From Termitidicoccus mucosus (GTDB lineage: Bacteria > Verrucomicrobiota > Verrucomicrobiia > Opitutales > Opitutaceae): DNA of 64,000 nucleotides. Where the stretch lies: positions 6,882,501-6,946,500 of the forward strand of contig NZ_CP109796.1 of assembly GCF_038725785.1 (NCBI RefSeq), read 5' to 3'. The position numbers were made by a program, and so were the translations under genes. The notes below the pieces were generated by a model. It saw only the letters and a program-made list of their open reading frames with translations. It was not told the DNA's origin and did no database searches. How positions within the stretch are numbered: position 1 is the stretch's first letter; each line of letters begins with the position of its first letter. Below are positions 56,001 through 62,000 of the stretch, in pieces.

Positions 56001-59000
56001 AAGTTGCCCCGGATCGTGGTCGAGCTGCGCAGGACCACGCGGTAGTCGCCGGCGAGGTCGCTGGCCTTCGCGACCGCGCCGCCGGCGGCGAAGCCGTCCA
56101 CCTCCAGCGCGCCGGCGAGCGTGGCGCTTTGCGCCGTGATGAAAATGTGCCCCGTGCCGCTGCCGGCCAGGTCGAGCGCGAGCACGGAGTATCCGTTTTG
56201 CGAATACGTGCCGCCGACCTCCGCGCGACCGCTGCCGCTGAGGGCGAGGCGGCCGGCGCCGGATTCGGAGCCGGTCGCGCCGTCGGTGGCGACAACGCCG
56301 ACAGCCAGATTGCGCCCAACGGTGACGACGCCGCTGCCGCTCACGACGGCGGCGCCGCTGCCGCTCCACTGGTCGCCGGGGCTGTTGAAGTGTGCGTTGC
56401 CGAGCAGGAGGTCGCGCCCGGTGGCGACGGTGCCGCCGCTGACGGCAATCGTGGCGGAGAGGTTGAGGCCGGAGTCGTTTTCCGCGAAGCCGGCAACCAG
56501 GTCGTTGTTCGCGCGGAACAGACCGTTGCCGCGCACCGTGAGCACGCCCGTGGCGTCGTTTTGGTAAGCCAGATAGGCATCTCCGTTGATTTCCACACGG
56601 GCGCTGTCGCCAATCACGACCTCGCCGCGCGAGGAACTCTCGCCGCCGACAATCATGTGGCTGCCCGTGACCACGCCCGAGCCGCCGATCGCAAGCGTGC
56701 CGGTGCCGAGGTAGCCGACCTCGATGTAATTGCCGGTCACGGTGCCGGAGACGGCCAATGCGCCAGAGGTGTCGTCGGCGCCGCCGACAATGATGCTGTT
56801 GCCGGCAAGCAAGCCGGCGACGCTGCCGGTGCCGACCGCATCGGTGCCGCCGAGCGAAGCGTTGCCGAAGGTAATGCTGTCGGCGCTGACCGTGCCTCCC
56901 GCCGCGATGTTCAGCGCGCCCGTGCCGCTGTTGCCGACGGTGATGTTGCCCGTCGCGCCCCAGAGGGCGCCGGACGACACGGAGGTCGTCCCTCCATTGA
57001 TGTAGCCCGCGCCGGTGGTGCCCGTCCAGCCGGTGATGGCGAGCAGGCCGCCGTCCACGGTGACGGTGCCGGTGAAGGTGTTGCTGCCGGAGAGGGTGAG
57101 CGCGGCGTCGCCGGTCTTCGTGAAGTTGCCGCCGCCGGTGATGGCGCCGGCGTAGGCGGTGTCGGCGGTCTGGTGCGCCGTCAGCGTGTTTGTGTTCGAG
57201 CCGAACAAAATCGCGCCCGTCGCCGCGCCGCCGAGGTTGTTCACGGTCTGGTCAAAGCCGCCCAGGGCGAAGACGCCGTTGTTCACCAGCGCGGTGCTGC
57301 TGGCGATCACATCGGTGACGCCGGCGCGCAGGGTGCCGGTGGATAGGGTGGTCGTGCCGGTGAAGGTCTCCTGCGTGTTCAGCGTGATGGCGCCGGTGGC
57401 GGCGATTTGCAGGTTGCCGCTGCCGCTGACGAGGGCGTGCAGCTCGTCGCCGCCGGTCGGCGCGGCGGTGTCGTCGCCGGCGAGCACAAGCGTCTTGCCC
57501 GCCTGGAGGATGAGTTCGTGCAGGGAATGGTCGATTCCCAGCGTGCTGCCGGTGAGGGCGAGGGTATGGCTGTAAACGCCCAGCGCCTCCGTGCCGCTGC
57601 CCACCGCGCGCGTGCTGCTCGCGCCGAGCGTCACGCCGGCGGAGTCCACGAGCCGCGCATCCGCGGCGGCGCCGGTCACGTTCTGCGCGACGACGAGCAC
57701 GCCGCCGCCGCCCTCGTCCTGCCGGAGCAGCGGGCCCGCGCCGAGGTCGGCGGGGTCGAACCGCACCGCGCCGCCGCCGCCCGCGGCGATGGCGAAGTCG
57801 GTCACGAAGGCCGTGCCGGTGAACGCCGCCGTGCCGCCGCCCAGCACGAGGCCGAGCGCGGACTGCGAGCCGCTGGTCACGTCGAGGATGCCGCCGGTGG
57901 CGGCGAGCGTGGAGCTGGCGAGCGCGGCGCTCGCGGTCGCGTCCCAGATGAAGGCGCCGCCCGCCGCGTCCACCACGCCGGCGAAGGCCGAGCCCGCGCC
58001 CGCGCCGAGGGCATGGGCGCCGCTGCCGCCGAGCCGGAGCACGCCGCCGCCGGTGAGCGCGTTGCCGAGGGTGATGTTTGCCGCGCCGGCGGTCGCCAGC
58101 GTGCCGGTGAGCGCGACGGAGCCGCCGCCGAGGTTTTGCGTGCCGGTGATGGTCGCGGCGGAGTTTTGGGCAATTTGCCATGTGCCGGTGAAGGCGGTGT
58201 TGTCGCCGGCGAGGGTCACCGCTGCGCCGACGGCGGTTTGCGCGAGGCCGGAGCCGGCGGTGGCGTTGGCGTAGGTGCCGGTGAAGGAGAGGTCAAGGGA
58301 CGAAGAGGACGCAAGGGACGCAAGGGAATCGCCGAGCGCGCCGGCGTCGGCGGCGACCAACACGCCGCTGCTGATGTTCGTGGTGCCGGTGTAGGCGTTG
58401 CTGGCGGTCAGCGTGAGCGTGCCGCCGGCCGAGGTGAAGCCGTTGCCGCCGCTGATGACGCCGCTGAGCGTGCCGCCGCCGATGAGGCTGTCGAGCACGC
58501 CGCCGGCGGCGAGGACGTTGTTGGCGAGGTTCAGGCCGTTCGCGTCGAGGCGCAGCGTGCCGCCGGCCAGCGTCGTCGTGCCGGTGCCGAGGGCGGCGTT
58601 GGCGGTGATGCCGGTCACGCCGGCGGCGGCGGTGAAGCCGCCCTGGAAGGTGTTCGCGGCGGTGAGGAGCAGCGTGCCGGAGCCGGTTTTCACGAGGCCG
58701 CCGGTGCCGCTGAGGACGCCCGTCGCGGTCAGCGTGTCGCCGGGGGCGGCGAGGTCGAGGCCGCCGCCGCGGATGTTGCCGCCGCCTGCGAGGGTCGCGC
58801 TGCCGACGAGGGCGAGCGTGCCGCCGAGGGTGTAGTTGTTCGCCAGCAGGCGGTCCGTCCCGCCGGTGTCGAGCGCGCCGCCGTTAAAGGTCAGCGCGTT
58901 GCTGCCCAGCGCGGCGGCATGGCCCATGCGCACCGTGCCGACGTTCAGGGTGAAGCCGCCGGTGAACTGGTTTGCCGCCGCGAACACCACCAGCCCGGCG

Positions 59001-62000
59001 CCTTCCTTGCTCACCGCGCGGCCGTTCGCCGTGATGGCCTTGTTGAAGGTGAGCGTGCCGGTGTCGGCATTGGTGATTTCGAGGTTTTTGTTCAGGCTCA
59101 CCAGCGCGTCGATGACGACGGAGTTATCGGTGCTCGCCTGGATGTAGGCCGCCCCGGAGGACGAGTCGAGGCTCAGGTTGTAGCCGCCGCCGCCGTCGCT
59201 GATGGTGTAGCCGTCCGCCACGGTGCTGCCGAGCAGCAGGCCGCCCAGCACCACGCTCTGCGTAAGCTCGATGGTCTTGCCGTCGAGCAACGGGTCGAGG
59301 TCGTGGAACGCCGCTACCGCGCCGGGCGCGTTTGGCGTGCTGTTCGGCTCCCAGTTCAGCATTTGGCTGACGTGCCAGAAATTGTTGCCGCCGCTGCCGC
59401 TCCACTCCGCGCCGGAGCCGACGGGGACGAGCTCCAGCAGCCCGAGGTAGTTGCGCGTCGGGCGCGCGCCGGACAGGTAGTTCACGCCGGGGGTGGCGTC
59501 GGTGAACGAGATCGAGTTCAGCAGCGCCGCGCCGGGCGCGGCGCCGCTGAATTGCAGGCGCGAGGCGCCGCCGCCGGCCAGTTCGCCGTCCCAGTTGGCG
59601 ACGAGGAGCGAGCCGCTCCACGCGGGCGTCGCGCCGCCGAGGGTGAGCACGCCGGTGCCGTGCAGGTCGATGGTGGCGGCGGTGCCGGAGAGGTGGAGGA
59701 GCGCGCCGGAGAGCACGGCCTCGGCGCCGGCGGCGATGTCGAGCGTGACGTTGTCGCCGAGCGTGAGCCGGGCGACATCGGGCGAGTTGACGCTGCCGAG
59801 GGTGAGCGCGCCGCCGGTGTAGTCGAGGTTTGCGGTGGCGAGTTTGCCGCCGGTCCAGTCAAACGCGCCGGCTTGCAGCCTGAACTCGCCGCCGGCGACG
59901 ATGTTCGCACCGGCGAAGGTCACGGTGCCGGTGGTGTTTTGCACGAGGTCGCCCGCGATGTTCAGGTAGCCATGGTCGTTGCCGGTGATGACCATGCCGC
60001 CGTCGGGGTTCAGATGCGTGACCACGCTGCCGCCGGTGACGGCGCCGCTTGCCTCGGTGACGTTCACGTTCGCGGTGTGGGCCGTGCTGTTGCCCTCAAG
60101 CACGAGGTGGCCGGCGAGGAACACGCTGCCGGTGGTGATGAGTTCCAGCGTGCGCCTGTAGGCGCCGCTGACGAAGCTGACCATGCCGGTGCCGAAATAG
60201 TTTTCGCCCGCGATGTTTTTGCCGAGCGAGATGCTGCCGTCCACCGCGTCGGCGGAGAGCGTGCCTTGGGCGAGCCGCGTGTCGCCGGTGTAGGCGTTGC
60301 TGCCGCTCATCAGCCAGAGCGTGCCGGTGCCGCTCTTCGTCAGGCCGCCCGCGCCGGTGAGGGAGAAGTCCGGCCCGAAGGCGGCGGTGCCGCCGTGGAC
60401 GACGATGGTTTTGTCGCTGGCGAGGGTCATCGTCTGCGCGGGGTTGAGCGTCAGCAGGCCGGCGCGGCCGTCGAGGTTGACGTTGGCTCCGGCGAAGGCC
60501 AGCGGGTTGGCCAGCGTGACGTCGCCGCCGTGGCTGGCGACCTTGGCCACGGTGCTGTTGTTGAAGGTGAAGGTGCCGGTGCCGAAGGCGTGGTCGTTGG
60601 CCACGGCGAGCGTCATGCCGGCGTTGAGCCGGGTGTTGCCGGTGTAGGAGTTTGAGCCGAGGAAGATCATCGTGCCGCTGGTGGTGTCGTAATCGCCAAA
60701 CCACCAGTTGCCCGCGCCGGTGATGTCGTGCCCGTCCTCGATGGTCATGACCACGCCGGCCTCCAGCGTGAAGCGCGCGCCGGCGATGTCACCGGTGTCC
60801 GTGAGGCGCGTGGAGTGGCCGGCGGCGAGGGCGAGGGTGCCGCTGCGGACGATCGTGCGGTCGCCGGAGAAGGTGATGTCGTTTTCCAGCCGGCGGCTGC
60901 CGCCGAGCAGGTCGAGGTAGGTGATGCCGCCGCCGGTGAAGGCGAGGGTACCGGTGCCGAAGGCGCGGTCGCTGCCGACGCCGATGTATTGCTCGTAGTA
61001 GGTGCTGCCGCCTTTGCTGAGCGTGACCCCGCCGGAGAAGGTGTTGTCGCCGAGGAGATCAACGCGCGTCGCGCCGGGGATGAGGAGGCCGCCCGCGCCG
61101 CCGATGTCCAGGTCGAGGACGAGCCTGCTCCTGCCGCCGGTGGCGTTGCTGCTGTTGCCGCCGTTGCCGGAGAGCGTCCAGGTGCCGCTGGCGAGGGTGC
61201 CGGCGCCGGTGGTGGAGCGCAGGATGAGCGTGGCGTTGGTGTTTACGGTTTGCTGGCCGAAGAAAAGGTTGCCGGCGAGCTCGAGCCCGCCGAGGTCCAC
61301 GGTGCGGGTGATGCCGGCGGCGCCGGGTTGCAGGCTATACCACATGCCCGCCGCGCCGGTGCCGATGGCGAGGGTGCCGGTGCCGAAGAGCGTGCCGTCC
61401 GCCGTCAGCATGAGGCGCGGGGCGGTGCCGGCGGTCGGGCCGTTCGGGCTGGTGGCGGTGCTGCCGATCCAGCGGAAGCCGCCCGAGAAATCACTCGTGG
61501 CGGCGCTGCCGCCGATGGCCAGCCATTTGGTGCCGCCCGGGGCCGAGTTGACGAGGGTGATGCCGCCGGGGCCGCTGATTTTGTTGTTCAGGGCGGCTTG
61601 CATGTTGTTCGGGGTGGCGAGGGCGGAGGTGAGCAGCAGGTCGCTGTCGAGCTGCCACGCGGCGGTGAAGGTGGGGATGTTGCCGTTGACGAGCCTCAGC
61701 GCGGCGGTGCCGGTGGGGTCGCTGAAGCGCAGGGTGCCGGAGCCGCCGAGGGTGAAGGTGGCGTTGGCGTGGGAGATTTCGAGCGTGCCGACGGTGAACG
61801 CGCCGTCCACGAGGATGGTTTTGCCGCTGAGCGCGTTGTCCATGTTGCGGATGGCGGCGTAGGCGCCGGGGGTGTTCGGGGCGCCGCCGAGCCAGTCGGC
61901 GTCGGCACTCCAAGCGGAGCCGGTGAAGGAGGCGCCGGGGTTGCCCGACCATTCGAGGGCGGTGTCGCCGGTGGGGGCGAGATACCATTTGTTGGAGCCG

